Shown in pieces: positions 17,231 to 27,028 of a DNA stretch of 64,000 nucleotides (within the stretch, counting starts at the first letter, position 1; the number at the start of each line of letters is the position of its first letter). The notes beneath the pieces were generated by a model. The model was given only the letters and a program-made list of their open reading frames with translations. It was not told where the DNA came from and did not search any database. Both the position numbers and the translations under genes were made by a program. The stretch lies in assembly GCF_009797935.1 (NCBI RefSeq), contig NZ_VOLC01000012.1, positions 176,698-240,697 of the forward strand, written 5' to 3'. The DNA comes from Lunatibacter salilacus (GTDB lineage: Bacteria; Bacteroidota; Bacteroidia; Cytophagales; Cyclobacteriaceae).

Positions 17231-19045
17231 ATGTTGGTAATCACGATTTTACTGTCGCTCTTTTCACCTTTTTCTAAGGACGTGTATTTGGATTCTTTTC
17301 CGGCTCCCCGTCAGGAGTTTTGGTTTTGGAATCAAACAGACTTACCAAGAAATGCTGCCACGAGAAATGATCCCCAAACAAACTATTTGACTGATTTTCG
17401 CCAGTTTCAAGAAGCTGAATTATCTTCACAAAACTTATTGAATCAGCCCGTTTCTGCTATTTTTACTCCATTTTCCAATGAAACCGACTTTTACACCAAA
17501 CCTTTTGCATTGGAATTCCTGCTCCTGAACCATGTCAATCAGCCAGTAGGCTTTCAAGTTAGTATGGATTACTCAGATTCCCAGTCCCTTCAAGTTGGCG
17601 TATTTGGGAGGGAAATTCAGTTGGAAGTCACACATGATCAAAAGAATCAAAGGGAATCGCGGCCTTTGAAACCTTGGAAAAGCTACTGGTCCCATCTAAT
17701 AATAAATTATACGGGAAACGAAATTCAACTTTTTCATCAGGGAGAAAAAATTGCCTCTTTGAAATCCATTGATTTCGGACCGGATACCGAATTGATATTG
17801 AAAGGGTTTTTAGAAAATGAGCCTTATATGCAGTTACATGATCTTATCAAGCAGACTGCCAGATACGGAACCTCTTACACACCTAAAGAAGCCCAAAGTC
17901 GGTTTAGCTACCTTCAAAAGCATATTTTAACAGGAAAACTTTATCCGGATAAATTTCACTTTCTAGCTGGGCCCTACTTGAATCATATTACCACCAATTC
18001 CGCTCAGTTGGTTTGGGAAACCGATCAACCTGCTACTGGAATGATCTCATTTGGAGAAAAACTTCCTCTTGATCAAACCATTCCTATTCAAGAAAATTCA
18101 ACACTGATTAGGAATGCCGTAATTGAAAATCTAAAGGCTGGAACTACCTATTATTATCAAGTTAGCCTTTCCAACACTCGTGGAGAAACATTTCAAACTC
18201 CGGTACTTACTTTTCAGACCGTAAAGCATAGACCGTCGCCAATTATGTTTGGAATAATCAGTGATACCGAAAGCCGACCCCACATCAACAATCGGGTAGC
18301 CCAATTGATGTGGGACGAACGTCCGGATTTTTTGATTCACCTGGGAGATCTCACTGATGGTGGCAAGAAGGAAAATAAATTTCAGTGGACCATGGAATAT
18401 TTCCAGGGTGTTGGACCCTTGACCACTAGAATTCCCATCGCTACCGTACCCGGAAATGGTGATGATGATTTATATTGGTATAGTCAATACCATCCGCAGA
18501 CCGGTGAAAAGGCGTATTATCGGTTTGATTATGGAGAGGCTTCATTTTGGATGCTTAACAGTAACCTGAAAAACGAGCTTCAAACCGGGGGTTCCCATTA
18601 TGACTGGCTGAAACGCGAGCTCGGGGAAAGTCAGGCGAAATGGAAATTTGTAGTCCTGCATCATGCACCCTATTCCTCGGATGAAGATGATTATGGGAAT
18701 ACTTGGGCAGGTCCGAGTACCTTGGGAGATCCAAACCTTAGCAATTTGGTCAGTTTATTGGAAGATCAATCCGTGGACATGGTTTTCTATGGACACCTTC
18801 ATACCTATATGCGGACCAATCCGATTTATAGGGGAAAAGTTTCCAGCGACAACGGCATTGTATATATGCAGGTTGGTGGGGCAGGGGGAAACTTGGAAGA
18901 CAATGCACCAACCCGGACTTGGTTTGCTGCAAAGAACTATAGAGGACACCATTACAGTACTGTGCAGTTGGTGGAAGATGAGTTGGAGGTAAGGACTTAT
19001 AATCTGGAGGGGAGTCTTATTGATATATGTGCGTTGAGGAAGTGA
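17231..19045 (+). CDS. Exported metallophosphoesterase with purple acid phosphatase-type N-domain
   Basis: The protein has a signal peptide (MLVITILLSLFSPFS), a region that may be a LamG-like jelly roll (about 30-200), a fibronectin-like PAP N-domain (about 240-335, FLAGPYLNHITTNSAQLVW) and a calcineurin-type phosphoesterase domain (about 338-600). Metal motifs are SDTES (about 345), GDLTDGG, GNGDDD (about 407), HHAPYSS and GHLHTYMR (about 521). The usual GNHE/D motif reads GNGD, so its catalytic His is replaced by Gly. A TTG seven codons upstream would extend the frame; the ATG at 17231 fits the signal peptide better. Substrate unknown. Confidence 0.85.
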   Translation: MLVITILLSLFSPFSKDVYLDSFPAPRQEFWFWNQTDLPRNAATRNDPQTNYLTDFRQFQEAELSSQNLLNQPVSAIFTPFSNETDFYTKPFALEFLLLNHVNQPVGFQVSMDYSDSQSLQVGVFGREIQLEVTHDQKNQRESRPLKPWKSYWSHLIINYTGNEIQLFHQGEKIASLKSIDFGPDTELILKGFLENEPYMQLHDLIKQTARYGTSYTPKEAQSRFSYLQKHILTGKLYPDKFHFLAGPYLNHITTNSAQLVWETDQPATGMISFGEKLPLDQTIPIQENSTLIRNAVIENLKAGTTYYYQVSLSNTRGETFQTPVLTFQTVKHRPSPIMFGIISDTESRPHINNRVAQLMWDERPDFLIHLGDLTDGGKKENKFQWTMEYFQGVGPLTTRIPIATVPGNGDDDLYWYSQYHPQTGEKAYYRFDYGEASFWMLNSNLKNELQTGGSHYDWLKRELGESQAKWKFVVLHHAPYSSDEDDYGNTWAGPSTLGDPNLSNLVSLLEDQSVDMVFYGHLHTYMRTNPIYRGKVSSDNGIVYMQVGGAGGNLEDNAPTRTWFAAKNYRGHHYSTVQLVEDELEVRTYNLEGSLIDICALRK

Positions 19046-19362
19046 TTTCCTATTCCCGGATTGCACATCGTAGTGGCAGTACTATGTTCAACATTGTTCG
19101 AGATCGGGATTTATCGTAGAAGAAAAAATCATAGTCTGTCGGAAAAAGATAGTTCATGAACGAAATTTGAATATCAGAATAGATTCATATCGAATGACCG
19201 AACTTGAAGCTGCCGGACACTTCAATAGTCCCAGGCGGAATCTGGGGTCATCGTTTCAATCATACTTCATAACCCATAACTACCTCAATAACCTAAAAAC
19301 ACAAGTACCAAATAGGAAAGGAGACTAATTTTTTGGATATTTAGATTCAAAATTAATATAAA
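19046..19362. other. Intergenic region with dispersed-repeat copy
   Basis: No gene is seen. It contains the first 57-bp direct repeat (19152-19208). The segment near 19270-19310 resembles the reverse complement of the GGTTATTGGGTT-rich repeats at 30.1-30.6 kb. Confidence 0.5.
19152..19208 (+). repeat. 57-bp direct repeat, left copy
   Basis: Starts GTTCATGA, contains GAAATTTGAATATCAGAA and ends TTGAA. It aligns with 20454-20510 over about 57 bp with roughly ten differences by eye, in the same orientation. The pair brackets the toxin-antitoxin and lipoprotein genes. Confidence 0.75.
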
Positions 19363-19605
19363 ATGGAGAAAATTGATAATATCAGAAATGGATTAATTGA
19401 TAAAATTTTATCGATAAAAAATAGAGATTTCTTGGAAGCACTTGATAAACTGGTTTCTTCGAGTTCGTCTGAATCTGAAGTCATTGAATTGTCTAACGAG
19501 CAAAAAGTAATGCTGGAAATGAGCGAGCAGGACATCCAAAACGGAAAACTGATTTCCCAAGAAGCGATGGAGAAAAGAAACATGGAATGGCTAAACGAAT
19601 TATAA
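19363..19605 (+). CDS. Antitoxin-like protein of a type II TA module
   Basis: The 80-residue protein is acidic and Ser/Glu-rich, with a predicted helical N-terminus (IRNGLIDKILSIKNRDFLEALDKLV) and a C-terminal half (LSNEQKVMLEMSEQDIQNGKLIS fragment) typical of antitoxins paired with Bacteroidota RelE/ParE toxins. These bind the toxin and usually repress the operon. The 3' end overlaps the next gene by 19 bp, the classic antitoxin-then-toxin order. Confidence 0.75.
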   Translation: MEKIDNIRNGLIDKILSIKNRDFLEALDKLVSSSSSESEVIELSNEQKVMLEMSEQDIQNGKLISQEAMEKRNMEWLNEL

Positions 19606-19847
19606 TTTGGACTAGGACTGCCGATATCCATTTTGTTGGAATTTTAGAATATTGGGTTAGGAGAAATAAATCTAACACCTACTCAAAAAAACTTTTGAAA
19701 ATGGTTTCCGAAAGGACAAAGCAAATCGCAGAGAAACCCTATAGAATTTTTGGCTCTCCTGATTTTGAAAACCAAAGAAGACAACAACAATTATTGTTGC
19801 TACGATTAAGTAAAGAAAATTTCTCATACGTCTGGTTTTTTTATTAA
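19587..19847 (+). CDS. RelE/ParE-type toxin, probably C-terminally truncated
   Basis: The 86-residue protein starts MAKRIIIWTRTADIHFVGILEYW, matching the N-terminus of Bacteroidota ParE/RelE toxins, and continues with RNKSNTYSKKLLKMVSERTK and KPYRIFGSPDFENQR. Family members usually go on for 10-15 residues after the aromatic strand, ending in a WDxRQDP-like motif. Here translation stops at VWFFY, and a Gln/Leu run (QQQLLLLRL) replaces the expected strand. The toxin may be inactive or decayed by a frameshift. The TAAAAAAAT context at the stop is slip-prone. Confidence 0.72.
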   Translation: MAKRIIIWTRTADIHFVGILEYWVRRNKSNTYSKKLLKMVSERTKQIAEKPYRIFGSPDFENQRRQQQLLLLRLSKENFSYVWFFY

Positions 19848-19866
19848 AAAAATGGTTTAAAGTAAC

Positions 19867-20223
19867 TTATTCTTCTACATTTAAAATGGTAATCCACGGA
19901 TAGGTTGGCCCTAAATGTGTACATGGACTCAATTCTTCATCTTTGGTCTTTCTTGCGGTAACCTTTAAAATCTTTCCAGGTTGATTGTATTTCATATCGA
20001 GATTATAGGCATAAAACCTCAGCCATTCTGATGTTCCTGTTATGACATCAATTCCGCTTTGGTCATCCTGTTCAAAATCAATAACCAGTAGTGACCCACA
20101 GTCGATACCTTTGCCTACTACAGTTACCTGAAAAACTCCGCTGTTGTTAGGTTCTTCGTCACGTGTACATCCTATCCCCGACATCAATAAGCACAATAGG
20201 ATCAGTTTAATTGATGATTTCAT
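19867..20223 (-). CDS. Small lipoprotein, unknown function
   Basis: The 118-residue protein has a clear lipoprotein signal (MKSSIKLILLCLLMSGIGC, Cys19) and a compact body with two further cysteines (in GIDCGSL and LSPCTHLG). I recognise no family. It is convergent with the toxin gene, only 19 bp apart, and lies inside the segment bracketed by 57-bp direct repeats. Confidence 0.75.
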   Translation of the reverse strand: MKSSIKLILLCLLMSGIGCTRDEEPNNSGVFQVTVVGKGIDCGSLLVIDFEQDDQSGIDVITGTSEWLRFYAYNLDMKYNQPGKILKVTARKTKDEELSPCTHLGPTYPWITILNVEE

Positions 20224-20422
20224 AATTTTGGGTAATGTAAATAGATCTTCGTTTTGAATTAGTTATTGATGAAAAGGTTATGAATAAAATTACTTCCTGT
20301 GATTTTTTGGCTAGAGCATATAGCCGCAGCCTGTTTATTCTTAATGAAACCGTACTATATTTCTATAGACGTAAAAAGACCAAAAGAATGTCCTGTTTAG
20401 CATATACTTTTTTTTGCCGAAT

Positions 20423-20438
20423 TACCCCAATTGGGGTA
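20423..20438. repeat. Perfect 16-bp palindrome
   Basis: TACCCCAATTGGGGTA is fully self-complementary. It lies between the small lipoprotein and rlmI. It may be an operator, or part of the right repeat's flank. Confidence 0.55.
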
Positions 20439-20453
20439 TGAGGGGAAAATATT

Positions 20454-20510
20454 GTTCATGACTGAAATTTGAATATCAGAACAGGTTTATATTGAATGGA
20501 CGACCGTGAA
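20454..20510 (+). repeat. 57-bp direct repeat, right copy
   Basis: Direct-orientation partner of 19152-19208, about 1.3 kb away. Contains GAAATTTGAATATCAGAA exactly. Confidence 0.75.
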
Positions 20511-20535
20511 ACCGTAGAACTCCGAATTAAGAACA

Positions 20536-21720
20536 CTACTCCACATAAACCACCAACCCTTTCAGATAAGCGGTCTCTTGGTGGAAAATATTGATGGGGT
20601 GGTCGGCAGGTTGGGTCAGTTGGTGTAGTATGCGGATGGCTCTGTTCGCTTCTAAAGCTGCTGCCGTAATGGTATGGTTGAAAAGAACTTGGTCCACCAC
20701 CTGCGAGCAGGAAAAGGTAAACAGGATGCCGCCAGCGGGAATATGTTTCATGGCGGTAGCGTTTAAGCGCTTATATGCCTGAATAGCTTTGTGCCTACTT
20801 CGAATATGCTTGGCAAAAGCCGGTGGGTCCAACACGATCACGTCAAAATCCCCTGAAATATCCTTGATGTACTGCATTACATCTGCTTCAATCCCTTTGT
20901 GCTGTGCTGATTCTGTAGGATTTAACTGCACATTTTTCGCTGTCATTTCTATAGCACTTGCCGAAATATCTACCGAGTGGACTTCTTTCGCACCTGCCTT
21001 TAATGCATAGACCGAAAACCCTCCCGAATAACAGAAAGCATTCAGTACCTTTTTTCCAAGGCTGTATGTTGAAAGTAACTGACGGTTTTCCCGCTGATCT
21101 ATAAAAAATCCGGTTTTCTGGCCTTTTTCCCAGTCTATTTCAAATTGGTGTCCGTGTTCCATCACTACCTGTGTGGCAGGAGAGCCGTAAACCAGTCCGT
21201 CATTGCTTTCTTCTGATCCTTGATGCAAGGTAGCCGCACTTTTGTCATAAACCGCGGAAAGGCCATTCCCGTAAATTGCTTTAAGTGCCTGTACAATAAC
21301 CGGAATCTGTCTGTGAATTCCAATCTGATGGGCTTGTATCACAGCCGTACCGTTATAAAAGTCAATAATCAATCCGGGAATAAAGTCACCTTCACCATGA
21401 AACAGACGGTAAACATTAGTTTGGGAATTGTCAGTCAGCCCAACCTTTTTTCTCAGCTCGTAAGCGGCACTGATTTTCTCTGTCCAAAATGTTTCGTCAA
21501 TAGGTTTTTCCACGAATGAAATGATTCGGACCGCAATAGAACCACTTCCATAATAACCCGTGGCCAAAAATTTACCGCCCATATCAACCACATTTACGAG
21601 GTCTCCTTCAGTCAAGGTTCCCTGAGTACGGCCAATTGCACCGGAAAATATCCAATGGTGTCTGCGTTGAACGGATATTTCTTTGCCTTTTTTTAGAAAA
21701 ACATTAGGATAAGGAAGCAT
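20536..21720 (-). CDS. rlmI: Class I SAM-dependent rRNA methyltransferase, RlmI-like
   Basis: This family methylates C5 of a 23S rRNA cytosine. The 394-residue protein begins with a PUA-type domain (PNVFLKKGKEISVQRRHHWIF), then a Rossmann methyltransferase domain with SAM motif LNAFCYSGGFSVYALKAGA, motif IV VLDPPAFAK and FTFSCSQVVD, whose Cys is a good catalytic candidate. The start chosen is the ATG at 21718-21720, immediately before the PUA domain. A longer frame back to 21846 adds an implausible 42 residues read over the symporter gene. The start overlaps the symporter 3' end by 17 bp. Confidence 0.9.
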   Translation of the reverse strand: MLPYPNVFLKKGKEISVQRRHHWIFSGAIGRTQGTLTEGDLVNVVDMGGKFLATGYYGSGSIAVRIISFVEKPIDETFWTEKISAAYELRKKVGLTDNSQTNVYRLFHGEGDFIPGLIIDFYNGTAVIQAHQIGIHRQIPVIVQALKAIYGNGLSAVYDKSAATLHQGSEESNDGLVYGSPATQVVMEHGHQFEIDWEKGQKTGFFIDQRENRQLLSTYSLGKKVLNAFCYSGGFSVYALKAGAKEVHSVDISASAIEMTAKNVQLNPTESAQHKGIEADVMQYIKDISGDFDVIVLDPPAFAKHIRSRHKAIQAYKRLNATAMKHIPAGGILFTFSCSQVVDQVLFNHTITAAALEANRAIRILHQLTQPADHPINIFHQETAYLKGLVVYVE

Positions 21721-23098
21721 GTAGCGGAGTTTTAGGAAAGGAGAAGGAACCAAGAACCATACCCAGCGCACTGAATCCTGTGGCAGAAAGATGTGCCGGC
21801 ACGGCAAGGTCCATGGAATATAAGATGAGATATGAAAGTAAGCCAAAGGAAATCGCTAAAATCGCACCTGCGGAGGAGGACCGTTTCCAATAGAGCCCCG
21901 CTGTCAAAGGTACAAAAAGAGAAACCAAGAGCAGCATGGATGATTCGCCTATTAATTCATAGATATTGCTGCTCCAACTGGCCAAAGTTGTGGCAACTAT
22001 AGCGACAAAGAGAATATTTAGCCGCAACAGCAGCAGCAATTTTTGGTCGGTTAATTTAACTTTTAAAGCAGGCTTGATAATGTTCTCACCGATAATGGCA
22101 GCCGGAGCCAGCATTACAGAGCTTGTAGTACTCATTATAGCAGAACAAAGGGCACCGAAAAATATGATTTGAATAGCCAGTCCTCCGTGCTGTAAAACCA
22201 TTTCGGGGAGCAACATCTGCGGATTAGCCAAATAGAGCTCGGGATACAGTACTTTTGCCCCCAGGGCAATAAATAATGGAAACAGACCAAAAGTCAAATA
22301 AAACAATGCCGCAAGATAAAGGGATGTACGAGCGACACGCTCACTTTTGGCAGACATTACCCGTTGGTATATATCTTGGCTGGGAATGCTTCCAAGTCCA
22401 ATTATCGCCCATGCACCCAGATAATTAAACCAAGCTTTAGGTTCCGGGGGAGGGAAAAACTGAAAGCTTCCTTCCGGTGCTTGGGACAGAATAGGAACGA
22501 TACCTCCCGCTTTGTTTATTACCAACACAGCTACCCAGACCAGACCGATTATTATAATGAGCGTTTGAACAAAATCAGTAATGGAAATGGCCCACATACC
22601 GCCCAAAAAAGTGTAAACGACTACTATTACCGCACTGATGATAATACCCATGGTCAAACTTATCCCTGTTACGGCACCTAGTATTAGACTCAAAGCAACG
22701 AGTTGCGCGGCGACAAAGCCGAAATAGGCAGGAACCATAAATATAGCCGTGAGGAACTCCACACGCTTTCCATACAACTCAAGGAATACATCACCCAAGG
22801 TCATCAAATTCATTCTGTAAATCGGCTTCAGATAGAACAATCCAAAAAGCAGCAGGCAAAGTGCTCCACCAAATGGATCCTCCATGACCCCTAACAGTCC
22901 ATGTTCCAAATACTCCGAAGAGGCCCCAAATATCGTCTCAGATCCAAACCAGGTTGCAAATAGGGCAGAGGCACTCAAAAACAGGGGAAGTTGCCTTCCC
23001 GCCAGCATAAAATCTTTCGAATTCTTTACCTTCTTGGAAGCCCATACTCCCAACAACATAGTCAAAAGGAGGTATCCGATAATCGCAAAAGCCAGCAA
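21704..23098 (-). CDS. Sodium:solute symporter family protein
   Basis: The 464-residue membrane protein has about 12-13 hydrophobic segments and family motifs ATWFGSETIFGASSEYLEHG (fragment of the SSS motif) and GLGSIPSQDIYQR. It is a Na+-coupled importer; the substrate is not evident. The first TM requires a start before the first ATG (Met14), and only TTG at 23096-23098 fits, 16 bp after the stop of the upstream ABC-F gene. It overlaps rlmI, so the three minus-strand genes are probably cotranscribed. Confidence 0.88.
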   Translation of the reverse strand: MLAFAIIGYLLLTMLLGVWASKKVKNSKDFMLAGRQLPLFLSASALFATWFGSETIFGASSEYLEHGLLGVMEDPFGGALCLLLFGLFYLKPIYRMNLMTLGDVFLELYGKRVEFLTAIFMVPAYFGFVAAQLVALSLILGAVTGISLTMGIIISAVIVVVYTFLGGMWAISITDFVQTLIIIIGLVWVAVLVINKAGGIVPILSQAPEGSFQFFPPPEPKAWFNYLGAWAIIGLGSIPSQDIYQRVMSAKSERVARTSLYLAALFYLTFGLFPLFIALGAKVLYPELYLANPQMLLPEMVLQHGGLAIQIIFFGALCSAIMSTTSSVMLAPAAIIGENIIKPALKVKLTDQKLLLLLRLNILFVAIVATTLASWSSNIYELIGESSMLLLVSLFVPLTAGLYWKRSSSAGAILAISFGLLSYLILYSMDLAVPAHLSATGFSALGMVLGSFSFPKTPLHASLS

Positions 23099-23113
23099 AG
23101 CCCCAGCCGGATT

Positions 23114-24766
<1,653 letters not shown>

Positions 24767-24846
24767 TTATAAAATTATACCGTTAATTAGATACGTTTTG
24801 GTCAAAACACAAATTGTCTCGGTGTTTTGTGATTTTCGATTATTCG

Positions 24847-24912
24847 AAAACCTGCCAGGTTTTTTTATCAGCTGCAACCTCTACGATAAAATAGCAGACA
24901 CCTGGCAGGTTT
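24847..24912. repeat. REP-like pair of inverted palindromes
   Basis: AACCTGCCAGGTT (24849-24861) and ACCTGGCAGGT (24900-24910) are each near-palindromic and also inverted copies of each other, separated by about 38 bp. This is the layout of REPIN elements. It lies between the ABC-F gene and the exporter gene. Confidence 0.7.
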
Positions 24913-24932
24913 AAATATTCATAAACTATCAC

Positions 24933-26168
24933 TTAGACCTGCACCGCCAGAGATGCCCTATTTTTCAGGGCATGAAAACGTTTATTCCTAGCTTGATAGT
25001 GAAGCATCAATACAATCATGCCACCCAAAATACTGAGAAACATCATACCCACCATGGGCATGGCCGTGCCATCGTGAAGCATGCTTACTATGGCAGTTAC
25101 GATCCCCCCGATAGCCATCCGCATAAATCCCATCATCGCAGAGGCACTGCCAGCCTGCTTGCTGAAGGGGCCAAGGGATAAGGCTGCCGCATTGGGTACG
25201 CTTAGTCCATGTCCTGTCAGAAATATAAATAACATGAATATAAGCGTGTACACATTGTACCAACCATTCCATGTTCCCACTACGATCAGTATGCCTAATA
25301 CCAATTGATAAGACAATGCTGCAAGAACAAGTTGTCGGTTGGAGTATCTCCGAAGCAGCATGTGGTTTAATTGCGTAGAACCAATCATGGCAGTGGCTAA
25401 TATTGCAAAAACCCATCCATATTGCGTTTCACTGAAGCCGTAAAGATTGATAAAGACATAGGAAGATCCTCCGATATAGGCGAACGGGGCGGCTCCGGCT
25501 ATGCCGCCTACCAATATATATGTCAGAAACTGCTTATTTTTTAAAACGTTGATATATTGCCCAATTACTTGTCGGGGTCGGAGTGAGACGGATCTGTCAG
25601 GAGAGGTTCCAACTGGCAAATACCATTTGGTGAAAAGTAAAAGGATAGAAGCCAATACACCCAACACGATAAAAAGGTAATGCCAGTCCATTTGGGTGGC
25701 CAAATACCCCCCGACGGTGGGAGCTATCATGGGAGACACCGCAATCACCAACGTTAGCATGGCAAATGCTTGGGCAATTTTGTTTATGGGGAAAATGTCC
25801 CTAACCAATGCCTGTGCGGCTACCATGCCTGCACAGCCTCCAATCGCCTGCAAAAACCGCATCCAGATAAGGGCATCAATGGTTTTCGTCATTGCACATC
25901 CAAAAGAAGCAATAATATAGATGACTAGCCCCGCGTAAAGCGGTTTTTTCCTCCCATACTTATCGAGTAGGGGGCCGTAAAACAACTGGCCAATGGCAAT
26001 GCCTATTAGGTAACTGGTAAGAGAAAGCTGAACTGTTGAGATATCGGTATTTAAGCTCTCCGCAATTGAAGGAAAAGCCGGCAAATACATGTCGACGGAA
26101 AATGGACTGATGGTGCTCAATGCGCCCAAAATCAAAATCAGGCCAAACCGGCTTTTTATGGGAATCAT
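24933..26168 (-). CDS. Bcr/CflA family multidrug efflux MFS transporter
   Basis: The 411-residue, 12-TM inner-membrane transporter carries LGALSTISPFSVDMYLPAFP at its N-terminus, the hallmark of the Bcr/CflA drug:H+ antiporters, followed by motif A GPLLDKYGRKKPLY. The ATG at 26166-26168 puts TM1 right after a short cytoplasmic leader. An extension to a GTG at 26252 would add 28 residues of doubtful leader. Drug specificity is not evident. It is monocistronic by spacing. Confidence 0.9.
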   Translation of the reverse strand: MIPIKSRFGLILILGALSTISPFSVDMYLPAFPSIAESLNTDISTVQLSLTSYLIGIAIGQLFYGPLLDKYGRKKPLYAGLVIYIIASFGCAMTKTIDALIWMRFLQAIGGCAGMVAAQALVRDIFPINKIAQAFAMLTLVIAVSPMIAPTVGGYLATQMDWHYLFIVLGVLASILLLFTKWYLPVGTSPDRSVSLRPRQVIGQYINVLKNKQFLTYILVGGIAGAAPFAYIGGSSYVFINLYGFSETQYGWVFAILATAMIGSTQLNHMLLRRYSNRQLVLAALSYQLVLGILIVVGTWNGWYNVYTLIFMLFIFLTGHGLSVPNAAALSLGPFSKQAGSASAMMGFMRMAIGGIVTAIVSMLHDGTAMPMVGMMFLSILGGMIVLMLHYQARNKRFHALKNRASLAVQV

Positions 26169-26480
26169 ACTTGCCTTAAATAGTTCAAAACGGAATAAAG
26201 ACGAAAACAGAACCCAACAGGGAATAGTTCTCATTTTACTTTTTAAAAACACATGATTCCTGATGAATTACTTGTTGATAAAAAAGAAGGTGAGAACTAC
26301 AAAAAAGTAGAGGAATTGGTTTAAATCGCTTATTTCTAGGTTTACATGGGTTACTATAATATCAATATCCGTAGTAAGTTGGTACAAACCATGAAGAAAA
26401 ACCTTCAGGTTTCACCTATTAAATTTGAAAAAAAGATGGTTGTTAAAAACCTGGAAGGTTTCCGCAGTTAAGGGCATAAA
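26169..26480. other. Intergenic region upstream of the exporter
   Basis: No gene is seen. It holds the exporter's promoter area and a second REP-like inverted pair at 26398-26463. Confidence 0.5.
26398..26463. repeat. REP-like inverted pair, second type
   Basis: AAACCTTCAGGTTT (26399-26412) and AAACCTGGAAGGTTT (26447-26461) are near-palindromes in inverted arrangement around a spacer of about 34 bp. The shape is the same as 24847-24912 with a related ACCTnnnAGGT core. Confidence 0.65.
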
Positions 26481-26481
26481 A

Positions 26482-26509
26482 AAAAGCCCGATCAACAGAC
26501 CGGGCTTTT
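26482..26509 (-). terminator. Rho-independent terminator after the tRNA genes
   Basis: AAAAGCCCG (26482-26490) and CGGGCTTTT (26501-26509) form a perfect 9-bp stem with a 10-nt loop. An A run precedes it on the plus strand, giving a T run for minus-strand transcripts, consistent with termination of the tRNA-Glu transcript. Confidence 0.8.
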
Positions 26510-26581
26510 CTATTCACTTTAACCACTAACAACCACAAACAAAATTTATTATTCCTAAAGAACAACAAACATTATTTGTTG

Positions 26582-26653
26582 TAGTCCGTACGGGAATCGA
26601 ACCCGTGTTTTATCCGTGAAAGGGATACGTCCTAACCCCTAGACGAACGGACC
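26582..26653 (-). tRNA. tRNA-Glu (TTC)
   Basis: On the minus strand the gene starts GGTCCGTTCGTCTAGGGG and ends ACGGACTA, with acceptor arms pairing. The anticodon loop CTTTCAC gives anticodon TTC (Glu). The T arm ends GGTTCGATTCC. CCA is not encoded. It is 72 nt long and identical to the copy 24 bp upstream in transcription. Confidence 0.93.
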
Positions 26654-26677
26654 GGGGAACATTTCGGAACTAATTTG

Positions 26678-26749
26678 TAGTCCGTACGGGAATCGAACCC
26701 GTGTTTTATCCGTGAAAGGGATACGTCCTAACCCCTAGACGAACGGACC
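26678..26749 (-). tRNA. tRNA-Glu (TTC), second copy
   Basis: Identical in all readable positions to the copy at 26582-26653, including anticodon TTC and the T-arm GGTTCGATTCC. The two form a tandem pair on one transcript ending in the terminator at 26482-26509. Confidence 0.93.
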
Positions 26750-27028
26750 AAATAAAGTGCTTAATTAGCCTTTTTCCGAAATGTCATGCAAAGATAGAGC
26801 CTTTCTTCCACAAACCAAAACCCAGCCAAAAAATATTTGGTGTAGGTATTCAAAGCATTGAAAGCTAATTAAAAATGTTTTAAATTGGTCTGCTGGAAAC
26901 GTTTAAATTTACGAAGGTATCTTCCCTCCAATTTTAACAATTGAGAATTAAATCAATTTATAAACCAATTTACTTTAATATTTGTTTCCCCATTTAACCT
27001 ATAGATTAATCAACAAACTTCAAAAACT

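Larger units (their letters stand above)
20224..20535. other. Intergenic region with palindrome and repeat
   Basis: No gene is seen. It contains the promoter area of the small lipoprotein, a 16-bp palindrome at 20423-20438 and the right 57-bp repeat copy. Confidence 0.5.

Noticed and set aside
19363..20223. Insertion sequence between the 57-bp repeats
   Set aside because: No transposase and no terminal inverted repeats were seen; only a TA pair and a lipoprotein are present.
21721..21846. Longer reading of rlmI starting at 21846
   Set aside because: The 42 extra residues are read over the symporter gene in another frame and do not resemble the family start.
26169..26252. Extended start for the Bcr/CflA exporter
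   Set aside because: It needs GTG at 26252 and adds a leader with no family match; the ATG at 26166-26168 matches the usual start.
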